Assembly: GCA_033977485.1 (NCBI GenBank)
Contig: CM066989.1
Span: 32,527,095 to 32,591,094, forward strand
Length of the DNA: 64,000 nucleotides
Direction: 5' to 3'
Source of the DNA: Hydrangea macrophylla
Lineage: Eukaryota > Streptophyta > Magnoliopsida > Cornales > Hydrangeaceae
The stretch's first letter is position 1. Each line of letters opens with the position of its first letter. A model generated the notes under the pieces. The model saw only the letters and a program-made list of their open reading frames with translations, did not search any database and was not told where the DNA came from. The translations under genes were made by a program, and so were the position numbers. Of the stretch, positions 35,061 to 46,990 are shown in pieces.

Positions 35061-35502
35061 CTGTGTGTGTGTGTGTCTGTGCAAACTAATTTCCTAAACG
35101 CTTGTGTGAGTGATACACAAGACTTTATGAATCTGACTTCTAAACAGAGTGATTGTGTGTAGTGAGTAGGAAAGTACCCTCACCATAAATTCCTTAGCAG
35201 TACTGAAGCGCACAAGCAAACAATGCAATTTACCAAGTAAACAAATCACAAACGATTTAATAAAACGTAGATTTTATTAAGTGTTTGGAATATTAAACAA
35301 ATCAAAAGAACAAACCAGAACATATTGATTGTCCAAAAGAACAAAAGAAATTAACAAAAGGAGCAGACCTATTTGCTATGAATGCTGAAAAACATAAAGG
35401 TTTGAACGCTTTGAATGCTTTGAATGCAGTGTGTATGATGTTTTTCGAGATGACGCGGAGTCCTTTGCTTGGTTAGCCTGCTTCCATATTTATAGCGGCC
35501 TC

Positions 35503-38468
35503 TGTAAACACCCCAATTTTGACCAAACGTCGAATTAAGGAGAGTGTCACCTCCATATCCGATGATGACGAGGACCGAAAGATTCGAAGTGTTCCAAGCT
35601 CTTCAGAAAGTTCTCCAAACGCGGTAAAATTTTCACAGAAGGAAATACCAGGTATTTAGGAGAATCCAGGTATAAAACATCACTTTTGGAAAAGATCTTC
35701 GAAAATAAGTTTTTTTTTTTTTAAAAAAAGGAGAAAAGAAAAGACCTAAAAAAAGGGAATTTTAACAGAAACCGGCACACGGCGGCTGTTTGCGGCACTC
35801 AATGAGTGTCGTACGGCAGTCACAGAATGCCGGACCGGCACTTATTGAGTGCCGCCGACAATTTCTGACTGTCGTTTGCTTTTAAAGTCCGTATTTTGTG
35901 GTATAATACGTATATGTATGTGGATAAAAACAAAAAAACTAATAAAGTAAGGTTGACAAAAATGCGGCAATCAATAATTTGGCGTGGCTCTCAGTATGTG
36001 CCGCGCGGCAGTCATGGAATGCCGCAACGGCTTTCACGGAGTGCCGCAGCGGCATCCACTGACTACCGCAGAGATTTTTTGACTGCCGCCTTCTGCAGCA
36101 GTTTGTCTATTTTCAGGAAGTACATATTATACCACCAAATGAGATATTTACACGTGTCTTTTACTCCGAATTCACTGAAAATACTTGGTAATTTTGTCTA
36201 TAAAAGAAGGAGGATCTTCCTTGGGAGCACACACTACAAAAATACAAGGATATACCACTACACTAGCATATATTTGAGAAAAAAAAAAGAGTTTTGGAAA
36301 ACTAGAGAGAAGAGCTTGGAAGATCTTCAAAGGAGAGAAGCTTTGAGGATAGCTTGGAGGTGATCCTCTAAACACAAGTTGTATTTCATTCTTTTGAACT
36401 TCTAATCTTAAAACTAGTTGGTCTTTTGATTAGCCTTTTTAGAATTTTTATTAGGGAACTTGCAAACTTTAATTGCCTTTTCTTTTAGTTCCTTCTTTTC
36501 TTCCTCTTTGTTTATGCTTCCCTCTTGAGATTCTTAGAGATCCTCAATATCTCTCTTGAAAATTCTTGAGTTTGATCCCTTGATTCCATGTAAGCTTGTG
36601 CTTCCCATGGAAGACTAAGGTTGATCATCTTTTACATAAGGACAAGTGGATGAATCCAAACCCTTACCATGGTTTGAATTCCCTAACTTGGAGTTCTCAT
36701 GGAGTCTCTTTATATTCCTTGAAAACTCATGAGTATTAGTCATATCTTCTGCAATGACCATCAAATGGTAGGAGAAGGTAATTTGAGTCTAGGCCTATCT
36801 CCATGGGTTAGATTCATCATCTTGAGGTTTTAAGAAGTCTGCTTGTACTTCATTTGAAAATCTACAAGTATAAGGGTATTTAGTCTCCAATGACCATCAA
36901 ATGGTAGGAGAAAATGGTTTAGTTTAAGTACAACTTCATGGTTTAATAGTTGGAGTTAACAAACAAAAGTTGAACTTGACAATGAAACGATGGGTTCATA
37001 AACCGGTTTTGATCAAAGATTTTTAGTTCGAAATCTAACCGTTGGGATTAAGTGAAATCAATGGGAAAGTGTCAATAACACAATGTTTTACCACTGCAAT
37101 TTTTGTTTTAAGGAGATTTCGTGTTTAAAGTGATTTGGTCATGAGTTTTGCAAAGTCACTACAATTTGTCCAGAGTTTCAGAACAGTAACACTCTTTTGA
37201 AATAAGTAAATCAGAACCTTAATAAAGTATTTATGACCCAAAATAATTTTTTCAAGTATATTAATGTGTTAGGAAGTCACCCTAAAAAGAACAAATCATT
37301 TCTGTTCTTTTTGCTATTTTTAGAAAATCGTGTAAGAACTCTGGAGAGAAGGTTGTAGAATGTTAAGTGATGTCTGGTTTTTGTCCAATTCCCGGATATC
37401 CAACCGTTGAAACTTTGATTTATTTTTTGGGTTAAAAACTAGACACGCAAAGGCATCTTGTGTCCAAAATTCGTCAAGATCAAACCATAGGAACCATGCT
37501 TTTTATTTCTTTAAAGTCATGATCTGCCCTCAGCACTTTCCAAAACTCTGCAATAGTTTTCATCAATCTTATGAATAATGGCTTAGATGAAATTTTCATG
37601 AGTTAAGGTTCAAACCATGTTTCAATAATGGTTAGTCAAGTTTGAATTCAAAGTTTAAATGATCTAGATCACTGAGTATTCTGTAATTTATTCTTGTACA
37701 TGTTCATCCATATGGCATGACACTTATAATTAGGATTTAGTTGCTTTAGATTTAATTACACTTGATAGATTTAAGCCAGAAATTCAGGATTGTTATTTCT
37801 AACTTCGTATCTTGTATAGCATGTGGACTAACCCTTTGTTTTGCAGCGCTGTTAAGGTATGACTTCTTGAACTCCTCTTAGTTTATTTTAATTCCTTGAT
37901 TTTCTCGATTTTTCGACCTTCATGCGCGATATATTAGAATTAAGAACTTGCCTTACATGTATATATGTGGATTAGAGACTCTTTTCCTAGGTTTTATTTA
38001 ATTGCATGCATTGCACGTTTAATATTCGCGGCTGGATCCCAGGTAAGTTCTCTTGTTCTTTATTGCATATCATATTTCTTGCTACTTGGAATATGTGGTT
38101 TTTGAATGATATTTCATCACTTACAATTTTACACCCTTTAGACATGCTTTTGTATTGTATATCTATACATATGTATTAGTTGAGGGCACATTTAAATTAA
38201 TAATTCAGTTAAAAGGACGTTAAGTAGAGGCCTATCGTGAGATAGGACGAGAAGGGGTGTTTTAGTCCGATGGGCTCCTTCCCTTCTCGTTCCATAATCC
38301 CCGGACCCATTTAATCTTTGGTTTCGCAAAAGATCAGTTTTCTTTTTTCGAAATAGGTTTCTTAGTTTTCCTTTAAAAAATTAAGTGGCGACTCATTTGT
38401 TTTGAAATTGAAATTTTAAAAGAATTTTAAAAGAAAAGCTGTGGGTAAGAGAAACTGCGATGTCCACA
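35503..38468 (+). mobile_element. Solo LTR of the same family as the 20.9-kb Tat element
   Basis: 2,966 bp, TGTAAACACC...GATGTCCACA, the reverse complement of the Tat LTR along its length but clearly diverged, so older. The 5-bp TSD GCCTC flanks it (35498-35502, 38469-38473), so it arose from a full element by LTR-LTR recombination. Its palindrome array is at 35772-36099 and its TATA box, TATAAAAG, at 36199-36206. No gene inside; ORFs such as 35896-36363 run through the array and leader. Confidence 0.92.
35772..36099. repeat. GCGGCA palindrome array, solo LTR
   Basis: About ten units, for example cggcacttattgagtgccg (7-bp perfect arms). Individual units differ from those of the younger LTRs, yet pairing is often kept. 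Distance to the TATA box, about 100 bp, is the same as in the younger LTRs. Confidence 0.7.
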
Positions 38469-39320
38469 GCCTCTAGGAATTCTGATAAGGAAAGAACTCC
38501 TTAACTTGCGCCCGAAGCTGCGTGGCTGATTGTCTGATTGGCAAAAACTTCTTAATCTCTAACTCTTTACTTATCTCTATCTTGATTGAACCAATCCCTA
38601 TATTCTAGGGATCTACCTTCCAATCCAGCTGGAGGTGATTAAATACCTTCCAAGCCAAACTCTGCTTCCTCAAAATCTAGGACGCCGTCGCCTTGACAGC
38701 TGTGAATAGCACCGCCTTCCCCTTTTAGTCCATCGGCCTTGTCAACTACTTTTTTTTAGCTGAATCGGGATTAACCAATTTCAATACTATTTTTCATGCC
38801 CGATGACCTCTTTACGAATGCTTATGGCCGATGGGACTCATATAGCCATCCTTAATTATACGGTGTCCGATTGGCCTTCATGCTGCTTTGATCTACCATC
38901 GGGCTTACACTGCGTTAGGATATGTTACGCCTAAGCACGATGGTCCTCATTCATGCCCAACCTTCCAATCGGGCTCACATCATAACTATAACCTGATTAG
39001 ATTGCTCATCACTCACCATATTTAACCAACATCTATAGGTCTCTTAAAGACCATGTGACATCGTCCTCTCGAGCCCGATAAGCTATTACAACCTTTGGTC
39101 CGGCCTCCCCCTATCCAATTTCATGCCACTCAGACTCAAAAACCTTTGGTGATTTTTTGGGTGTAAACAATTGCCCCCCAAAAGGTCATATCAAACATCC
39201 CGCCCTTGGTTGATGTGACGTTTTGAATTTTAAACTCTAAACTCTTGCCACGTGTCATCCATGCAGAGAGTGTTAGCTCATTGAGAATCCCACCAGTCAC
39301 TCCACATTTAATGCTACGCG

Positions 39321-39327
39321 TATAAAG
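39321..39327 (+). promoter_or_regulatory. TATA box of the second antisense PMD gene
   Basis: TATAAAG in gcgtataaagtagag, about 150 bp inside the element from its 3' LTR, followed by a CT-rich leader. Confidence 0.55.
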
Positions 39328-39362
39328 TAGAGATTTTTCGAAAATCTCTTTACCTTCTTCAT

Positions 39363-42018
39363 TTGCGTCTTCTGCTTTCTCTCTCTAAAAACAAAAACAC
39401 CCAGAGCCTCTTTCTCTCGAAAACCTCCATTCTTTTTTACCAGAAAACATCCATCTCTGCTGCAGAAATCGCCCCTAAAATTGCTCCAGTAGCCACTTCC
39501 AAAGGCAAAAAGGCTTTTCTGGATACTCCTCCTCCCCAAAATCGATGTAGAGAGGTGAGGACACTAGCGAAGACCCATGCTTCAGAGATTCCTACCGAGT
39601 TTTTAACCCATTATAGCTCTCCTGACAGTACTCCGGTGGCACCTGGTCATGGCGTCGCGTTTCACGGTGATCCACTGGCAACATTCAATCCTTATTTCCC
39701 ACCAGTGGAAAACGAATCATTTCTACAGGTACTTGCCCATTGGGGCAAAGCCCAAACTACTACCCACCCCATTAGAGGTTGGCCGACCCCTGCTACTGAC
39801 TGGGAAAAATGGGTTACAAGAGTATCGGCCTCTAAGGCTGAAATCTGGAGGCAGACGGGCATCTATGACGCCATAATGCTCAGTCGGGCTAGGATTGAGA
39901 TAGACCGACCTCTTCTACTCTCTGCTCTATTGTTTTGGTCTTCATCTTGCAACGGATTCCTCTTCCGCTGCAGACCGATGGCTCCAACCATCAAGGACAT
40001 TAGTTACTTGCTCGGTCTTTGGCCTCACGGGCAAGAAATTGTCCCCGGGCTCAATGTAGGAATGACCAGCTTTGTTTACCCTCAGCAAGAGACTATCAAA
40101 GACGGGGCCATTTCATATAGACCGATTACAGCCTACGGAGGCTTCCTTACTGCTTGTATTGGTGTGGATGAGACGGAGGTGTCCAACGCCAAACACACCG
40201 CATTCCTGATATACTGGCTCAACAAATATCTCTTCTGCTCGACCAGTCAAGCCATTACCAAAGAGTACACTACCTTGGCTTTGGCTCTTGTGTCGGGGAA
40301 ACCCTTAGCTCTGGCTACCCTTGTCTGGGCACACTTGGTCTGTGGTGTGATAGACTTTGTTCACTCGGGCTTCAATGCTGGTGGAAGCCCGATATGGATA
40401 CTTCAACTCTGGATGTACTCCTATTTCCCAGAGTTTCCACCAACCATTCGCCACATGGCCGATGTCCCCATTTCCGCCGTCTAGTTCGTGGACGTAGCGT
40501 CTTCTTCCCACTCCTTTGAGGATTGTTTTACCTTCTTCTATCAAGGGTGTTCCCCTCGAGCCATTAATCTTTTCACCCCGTTCTTTTCTCTTCTATTTTC
40601 CTCTTTCCTTCAACTTTCCAACAACCCTTCCAACTGGGGCCCGGGCACTCAAATGACCTACAACGAGATCTTCTCCAGCTACTTGGTGGCTAGAGATATC
40701 ATTTTCAGCCCCACTACCCCGTCAGCCAACAACAAGTGTGGGGCCCAATACTACTTCGCTCCACTCTATGCTCGTCAATTCGGGCTTACCCAATTGGTGC
40801 CCGTCCCTCCGTCCATAACCGTCAACGTTGATTGGGTTGAGCGAGGCCTGATTGTCAACAATGATCAGGTTAGAAAGATCAAAGAGCGATCGGCTAAGTT
40901 GAAGATAGCCTTTAAATTCACTCCCATCTCAGCCCGACCAGTCGTTTATGATGCATTCGACAAGTGGTGGTCTCATCAGGCTTCCGTGATGTTCGGGGCC
41001 CCTGTTGCTGAATTGTTGCAACAACTGTCCACGCCATCGGCCTCTGTGGCCAATATTCGTGCCCCTTCACCCGTTATAACCCACAAAAAGCAAGCAGCTA
41101 AACGGGCAGCTCCCAAGAAAGTACCCGGACAAGGACCGGCCAAAAAGAAAAAACAAGCCACGGCCTCCTCCACTCAGGTATTTCTCTCTTCTTCCTAAGT
41201 CTGTTATTTGATTGCTTCCCCTTCCTTATGACTTTTCCTTTCAATTCTAGCTTATGGACAAAGGCTCTGAGAAGGACATACTGCTGACTGGGCAGGCCCA
41301 ATTGCAACCATCGACAGCTCAACCTTCTGGTATCCGGCCTCAGGAACTTCCAGTTGACTTCTCAGCCTCTCCAACTCAAGCTGCGGCCTATCTTGAACAA
41401 GTGGCTGAAAGAGTGCTTCCCTTGAGAGTCGTTCCACCTCTCACTCCTTCAAACGGGGATGGCGTTGACCCTGCTGAAGGCTCAGTCCCAAAACAGGTGG
41501 TTCTTTCCTCCAGCAGCGAGGATGTGCCCGATGCTGAACTTACTAGGGAAACAGTTGGAGAGGAGGTTGAACAGGTAGCGCCGATCACAACTGAAGCCCC
41601 TTGCGATCAAGTCGATGCTTCTGCTGCCATGTCGTCGACCCCTTTGCCAACAACAGAACATGTAGAGGCCAACCCTTCATCTACCTATGAGGGTCCTGTT
41701 GCTCCAAATGTCAGGGACAGGGCCGAGGACTCAAGCTCCACAGTTGGTGTTCAAACTTCATCTCAAGAGGGCGTTGCTAGTCCGATGGCAGGGACCAATA
41801 TCGCCCCTCCTCCGATATCCAATCAGCAAACCTCTCAACTATCCACCTCTCAACCGAGTAATGAGCCCGACATTCGTCAAGAGATCTCAGCCTCACTATC
41901 TTCCCAAACCCAGGTATTATAGCTTTGACTTTTTAGTTTACTCATGAATACTTTGTCCTCATTTTGACTCCTAATGTTTTAAACAGGCCATTCCCATAGG
42001 TCCGGAGCCATTCCTTCC
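39363..42018 (+). pseudogene. Second antisense PMD gene, nonsense codon, cut by copia
   Basis: Exon 1 runs to 41177, exon 2 is 41251-41913, exon 3 starts 41987; introns are GT-AG and phase 0. The PMD region includes RPLLLSALLFWSSSCNGFLF, MAPTIKDISYLLGL and LARFVCGVIDF-like lines; later parts are a Lys/Ala-rich basic stretch (about 41085-41165) and a Ser/Pro/Thr-rich, low-complexity tail. One TAG (40482-40484, likely from CAG) interrupts the frame. No ATG is found in the early frame before about 39874; the N-terminal coding signal seems to start near 39450, so the start codon may be lost. The gene lies next to a 3' LTR and antisense to its element, just like the gene at 13554, but the sequences are only distantly alike. 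A copia LTR cuts exon 3 at 42019. Confidence 0.75.
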
Positions 42019-43915
42019 TGTTAAAGAGATAAGATAGAGAGAATATGAAGGCTTAACCTTTTGGTTTAGCCAACATACATATATATATTATTTTGTAAAA
42101 CAAGAAAGATTGCAATAATAACCTTAGTACTTAAACTTATATTCTAACACTCCCCCTCAAGCTGGAGTATAGATATCTATCATGCCCAGCTTGTTACAAA
42201 GATCATAGAACTGTCCCTTATTTAATGCTTTAGTAAAAACATCTCCTAACTGATCACTAGACCTAACAAATGAAGAAACAATTTGCTTTCGCATAACCAT
42301 ATCTTTGATGAAATGATAGTCAACTTCAATATGCTTGGTTCTCTTATGAAAGACAGAATTACTTGCAATATACATAGCTTCTTGATTATCACAATGCATC
42401 TTCATAGACGCACTACTCAAATAACCCATCTCCTGTAGAATAGCTTTTACCCATAACAACTCACAAGCAGTATGAGCCATAGCTCTATACTCGGCCTCTG
42501 CACTTGATCGGGCAACTACATTTTGCTTCTTGCTCTTCCAACTAACAAGATTTCCACCAACAAACACACAAAAACCTGATACTGACCGTCTATCAAGATC
42601 ATCTCTAGCCCAACTTGCATCTGAAAATCCTACTATATCCAGATTACTTGAAGGTCTCAAGACTAAACCTTTTCTAGGAGCACCTTTCAAATATCTCAAT
42701 ATACGACATACAGCCTCCCAATGTGATAGCTTGGGATTCTGCAAAAACTGACTAACAACCCCTACAGAGAATGTGATGTCAGGTCGAGTCACAGTTAGAT
42801 AAATCAACTTACCCACAAGTCTTCTATACCGTCCAACATCATTAAAAACTTCTCCATTATCCTTACTAAACTTGATATTTGAATCCATTAGAGTATCAAC
42901 GGGTTTAGACCCCTTTAACCCTGTCTCATCTAGCAAATCAAGCACATACTTTCTTTGTGATAGTGATATCCCCTCTTTGGACCTAGCTACCTCAATACCC
43001 AAGAAATAACGGAGTAACCCTAAATCTTTCATATGAAAATGCTTACTCAAATGAGACTTCAATAATTCTATACCTTCACTGTCACTGCCAGTAATTACTA
43101 TGTCATCAACATAGACTGCAAGAACAATTGTACCTTTCTCACAGTGTCTCACGAAAATTGAATGATCTGAAGTGCATCTTTTCAACCCATACTTGCTCAC
43201 AACTTGGCTAAAATAGTCAAACCAGGGCCTCGGAGACTGTTTTAGACCGTAAATAGCTTTCTTTAATTTACAAACCCTGTGGGACTCTCCCTGAGCAACA
43301 TACCCAGGAGGTTGCTCCATGTATACCTCCTCGTGAAGATCACCATGAAGAAAAGCATTTTTGATATCAAGTTGATAAAGAGGCTAGTCTTTAGTGACAG
43401 CGACAGATAATAAAATACGAATAGAATTTAGATGAGCCACAGGGGAGAAAGTCTCAAAATAATCAACACCAAAGGTTTGAGTGTACCCTTTTGCCACCAG
43501 ACGAGCTTTCAATCTTTCTACAGTACCATCAGGATGATACTTAACCACAAAAACCCAACGACAACCCACAACATGTTTCCCAGAAGGAAGGTCAGTTAAC
43601 TCCCACGTATTATTCTTGGACAATGCCATCATTTCTTCATCCATAGCACTCTTCCAGCCCGGAGAGGACAATGCCTGAGTATAAGACTGAGGAACAGAAA
43701 TAGAAGACAAAGCAGTAACAAACGAACGAAGGGATGAAGACAAATGAGAATAGGACACAACCTGATCAATAGGATGTTGAGTGCAAGAATGAGTACATTT
43801 TCTAAGTGTAATGGGAAGATCAGGGGATAGAAGCACCTCAGCTGAAGTTGATGATGGAGGAGGTTGAGCTGGCGGACCTTCAGTACTGGATGGCTTCTCA
43901 CGATGACGATACACC
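42019..43915 (-). mobile_element. Truncated Ty1/copia element, family with 0.13-kb LTRs
   Basis: A 131-bp 3' LTR (42019-42149, TGTTAAAGAG...ATTCTAACA) is followed by a polypurine tract (minus CCAGCTTGAGGGGGAG) and the RT-RNase H end of pol. The element stops abruptly at about 43915 and has no 5' LTR, gag or integrase. It belongs to the same family as the complete element at 58496-63602. Confidence 0.9.
42157..43914 (-). pseudogene. Copia RT-RNase H, one internal stop
   Basis: One frame of about 585 codons with a single TAG at 43386-43384 (probably a former TGG in KDWPLYQLDIKNAF). RT motifs: WVFVVKYHPDGTVERLKARLVAKG, DYFETFSPVA, AIYGLKQSP and YVDDIVITG (about 43115). RNase H has SDASWARD, SSAEAEYRA and the final DVFTKAL. 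Copia reverse transcriptase copies the element RNA in cytoplasmic particles. Better preserved than the related element further right, but truncated at its N-terminus. Confidence 0.9.
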
Positions 43916-44260
43916 TGCTTGGATGATGTTGCTGCAATATATTTACCCAGGACTAAAAGGGGAAGGCGGTGCTATTCACAGCTGTTGGGTAATGCTTAGA
44001 AAACTGCAATTGGCCCAGCAAGCATAGGTTGCAAAACAATTGGCCAAACAACCCTTATAGCATATGATGTTGGTTTAGAGAAGAGGGCAGGTTCTGCTTG
44101 GATGATGTTGCTGCAATATATTTACCCAGTTATTTATATAATTCTTTTTTAAGTTACTCCAAGTAATTTGATGTTTATTTGCAGGGGCGAAGTTAATGAG
44201 AAGAAAAAAGTTTCTGGGCAGCTCGAATGATGCACATGGATATGCTCTCGATGCAAGTAC
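43916..44260. other. Rearranged junction with 33-bp direct repeat
   Basis: The copia fragment runs into cttggatgatgttgctgcaa..., a 33-bp sequence found again at 44098-44131. Between them, 43953-43985 is the reverse complement of 38698-38732 in the second Tat LTR. From 44098 on, the sequence could be an exon with a GT-AG intron (donor about 44130, acceptor about 44183), but I do not recognise a protein. Confidence 0.55.
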
Positions 44261-45919
44261 GACACATAACTCTTATCACTTTATGGTGAACATAAATACA
44301 ACTGTTTTAATCTACTGCCGATGAAGAATATGCGCTATATTCCAGAAAATGGGATGGTCTTCTTTTTGATTTTTTTTTTCTTTCTTTATATTATACTAGG
44401 GTACCGGCACGTGCCCCTCTTATTAGCTTCTTTGTCTTCTCTTTTTTTTTTTTTTCCCATTTTTAATCTTGATATCAATGGTGTAAAAATTTAATAAACT
44501 AATGAAAGACATTATATTCTCTCGAATTATCTTCAGTGACTTTTTAAATGTGAGTACTTCTAGACTATTGGTATTTTTTCTCCTTTGAGTTGTGTTATAG
44601 CTTTGTTGTCCCTTTTTTTTTTCTGGCAATTTATAATCTTATTACCAATTATGTAATAATTTAATAAATTAATGAAAAACATTATCTTATGGCATTAAAG
44701 TGTTGCAACAAATAATACAGGGTCAGGGAAATGAAATATGAGAAACCATACTTTCGAAATATGCTTTCACAATGCATTACGGGGCCCCATTTTATATGTC
44801 TATCTTTGCGTTTTCAACCATTATTACCTTGCACGATCCCATTTTATGTGTCTATCTTTGCGTTTTTAACCATTTTTTGTTTTCCTTTGAAGAAAGCACT
44901 ACAATATTTTTTTGACTTATTTTCGTCTCCATATATTCAGAGTTCCTTAATAGATAATAAAATTAAATTTAGAAGCATGTGAGTGTCAAATAAATTTATA
45001 TTTATGTGTTAAAATAACTAAAAGCTTCATTTGGTATTTTAAAGTGGGAGCAAAGCAACAAAGTGGTATTTTCCATGTACGCATCAATTTTCATACTCTT
45101 ACTCTTGTGGGTGGACACAGTAGGAATGCACTGAAAAGTGGGAGCAAAGCAGCAAAGCATTAAGGGGATGATAGGTGGTTTGTTGAAGATGTCAATGAAA
45201 GCTATATTGTGAGCTTTAACTCTTTTAGTTGTATTTGTTTAGTTTTTATTATCTTAAGCGTATTGCTATTCTTCCCAAGTTTGGTTACCAAATGCTTTGT
45301 CAGTTGTACCACATGCAGTGGTACCCCCCCGATCACTACCACATGTGGTATAACTATTAAGCTATATGAGAACCAAATTATTATTCTAATTAGTATTTTT
45401 GTTATTATTAATTTTTTTCCCCCTCATATTTCCAGGTGCTTTTCGCCTTACAAAAGACCGTTCAGATCAAGGGTTGATAATATTTGGAATGGACTGTGAG
45501 TTTTACTCTTTTTATCTATTTGTGTGCGTATATATATGTGTGTGTGTGTGTATATCTATCTATGTATCTATCTATCTATTTGTCGCTGTTACTGGTGTAT
45601 GTACCTATGATGCAGACTATGTATGTGCAGTAGATGTGTGCGAGAGCATAGCCTAATCTTGACCTGGTGAAATTGCCTAAGAAATCTAATTGAATTCACA
45701 TTTGGCATAGGAAATGAAGAGCATTTTGATAAAATTAAGATTGGTTCCGTCTAATTTATTCTCACTATACTCTTCGGTGTTTTTTTTAGGTATCCTTTTT
45801 TCCCCCCTTGGTAGATTTACACACCACCATAAGTATATCAGTGTTAAGTTTCTCTACTCTGTTTCTCTTGAAGAGAAAGACATAGGAGACACTATCAACT
45901 TGCTGCCTAAGGCCCTCAA
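44260..45919. other. No gene recognised
   Basis: AT-rich DNA with (GT)n and (TCTA)n tracts near 45530-45580, T runs near 44372 and 44436, and a repeated phrase ccattttatRtgtctatctttgcgttttcaaccatt at 44788 and 44838. Short ORFs on the plus strand (45209-46082) are AT-rich and Phe/Ile-biased and look random. Confidence 0.45.
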
Positions 45920-46253
45920 CTGGTCGAATAGAGATCTCCAAAAAAAAAAGGCTATAGTTGATGTAGTAATTATATTAGTAATACTTTATGTTTATTTAGT
46001 AGTCTCCTTTATTTTATTTGTTATGTTTGTCATTTATTGTTGGTCACCTCAATGTGAGGTTAGTATGGGTTATCTAGTATAAATAGTAGGCTAGGGTTAG
46101 GGTAAAGTTAGTTTTGGGATATTTTGTATTGAAATTGCTTGTAAAGCAAGTTGAGCTCTTAAGCTCTTTAATGGAGTTCATCTTCCCAAAACCCTAGTTC
46201 TTCCATTATTCTCTAAATCTCTCTTGTTATTGCAATACAACTGCATCAATAGT
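45920..46253 (+). mobile_element. Possible copia-type LTR relic
   Basis: A TATAAATAG box at 46079-46087 is followed by a leader with aaccctagttc and a terminal ttgttattgcaatacaactgca, an arrangement common in copia LTRs. The expected primer site after it is degenerate (agtggatcgaaac). Left boundary unknown. Confidence 0.35.
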
Positions 46254-46597
46254 GGATCGAAACATCAAATAAATTTCACGATGCCCAAAAATCTCAGATC
46301 GCAAAAAAAAAAAAAAAAAAAAAAAGGGAACGTGGACGAGCTAGTCGATGGTGGCTGCGACTTGTTTGGCTTTGCAAACCCTAGGAGATGGCTGTTGCTG
46401 ATGCTTTTCCCAAAAAAAAAAAAAGATGAAAAACAACCCAAAAGATCACAAATCATGGGCTGTTTCGGAGGACTATGAGCAATGCTCAAAAGGAATTAAA
46501 AAAAAAAAGAAGGGAAGAAGAAATCAAACAAAAAGGAAGAAGAAAGGGTACGGCGGGCGGTGGCGAAGCGAAAAGTGAGCTCGGTCACAAATCGACC

Positions 46598-46990
46598 CGC
46601 TCTGATACCATGTAGAAATTTATAAAATAAAGGGAGAAATTTTAACTGGCTTGATTATTTTACAAGAACTTCAACCCTTTATATAGGGTGAGATAAGATA
46701 GATAAGATCATATCTCTAGAATGCAATCATATCCTAGAAGGTAAGATTACAATAAGATTTTAGCCCTAATTAATTCAAATCTTCCCATAAAATCTATGTT
46801 CTCTCTCTGGAATATTCTGGAATTCTCTGCCATCAAATCTTCACCAAATCGTGACTTGGTTCCACAAATCTTCATTCTTCCATATCTTCCAACAGAAACC
46901 AACCAGAAGAAGTAGGTGCCAGAAAGGTATTGGCGTAACACTATCCTAAAGACTCGATGCTCAATGTGAACTTTAACCTTCTTTCCATCT
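46598..46990 (-). mobile_element. LTR relic with tRNA-Met primer-binding site
   Basis: GCTCTGATACCA at 46598-46609 is the minus-strand primer site TGGTATCAGAGC, directly followed by TGTAGAAATT, the start of an LTR in reverse orientation. A minus-strand TATA-like box lies in ccctatataaaggg (about 46690-46677). The LTR end is not defined; A runs at 46302-46324 and 46410-46422 precede it. Confidence 0.55.

Larger units (their letters stand above)
35060..39169 (-). mobile_element. LTR of a second Tat-type element, split by a solo LTR
   Basis: The right boundary is clear: GTGTAAACA (ending 39169) followed by attgccccccaaaagg, whose reverse complement is a polypurine tract. This is therefore a 3' LTR of a minus-strand element. 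A minus-strand TATA box, CTATAAATATG, lies at 35496-35486. The left boundary is uncertain (within about 34950-35100). The two halves, 35060-35502 and 38469-39169, are separated by the solo LTR. No long similarity to the first Tat LTR is seen. Confidence 0.6.

Noticed and set aside
39363..40484. PMD gene starting at 39363 as a real start
   Set aside because: There is no ATG at that position; the frame is open upstream of where similarity begins, so the true start is unknown.
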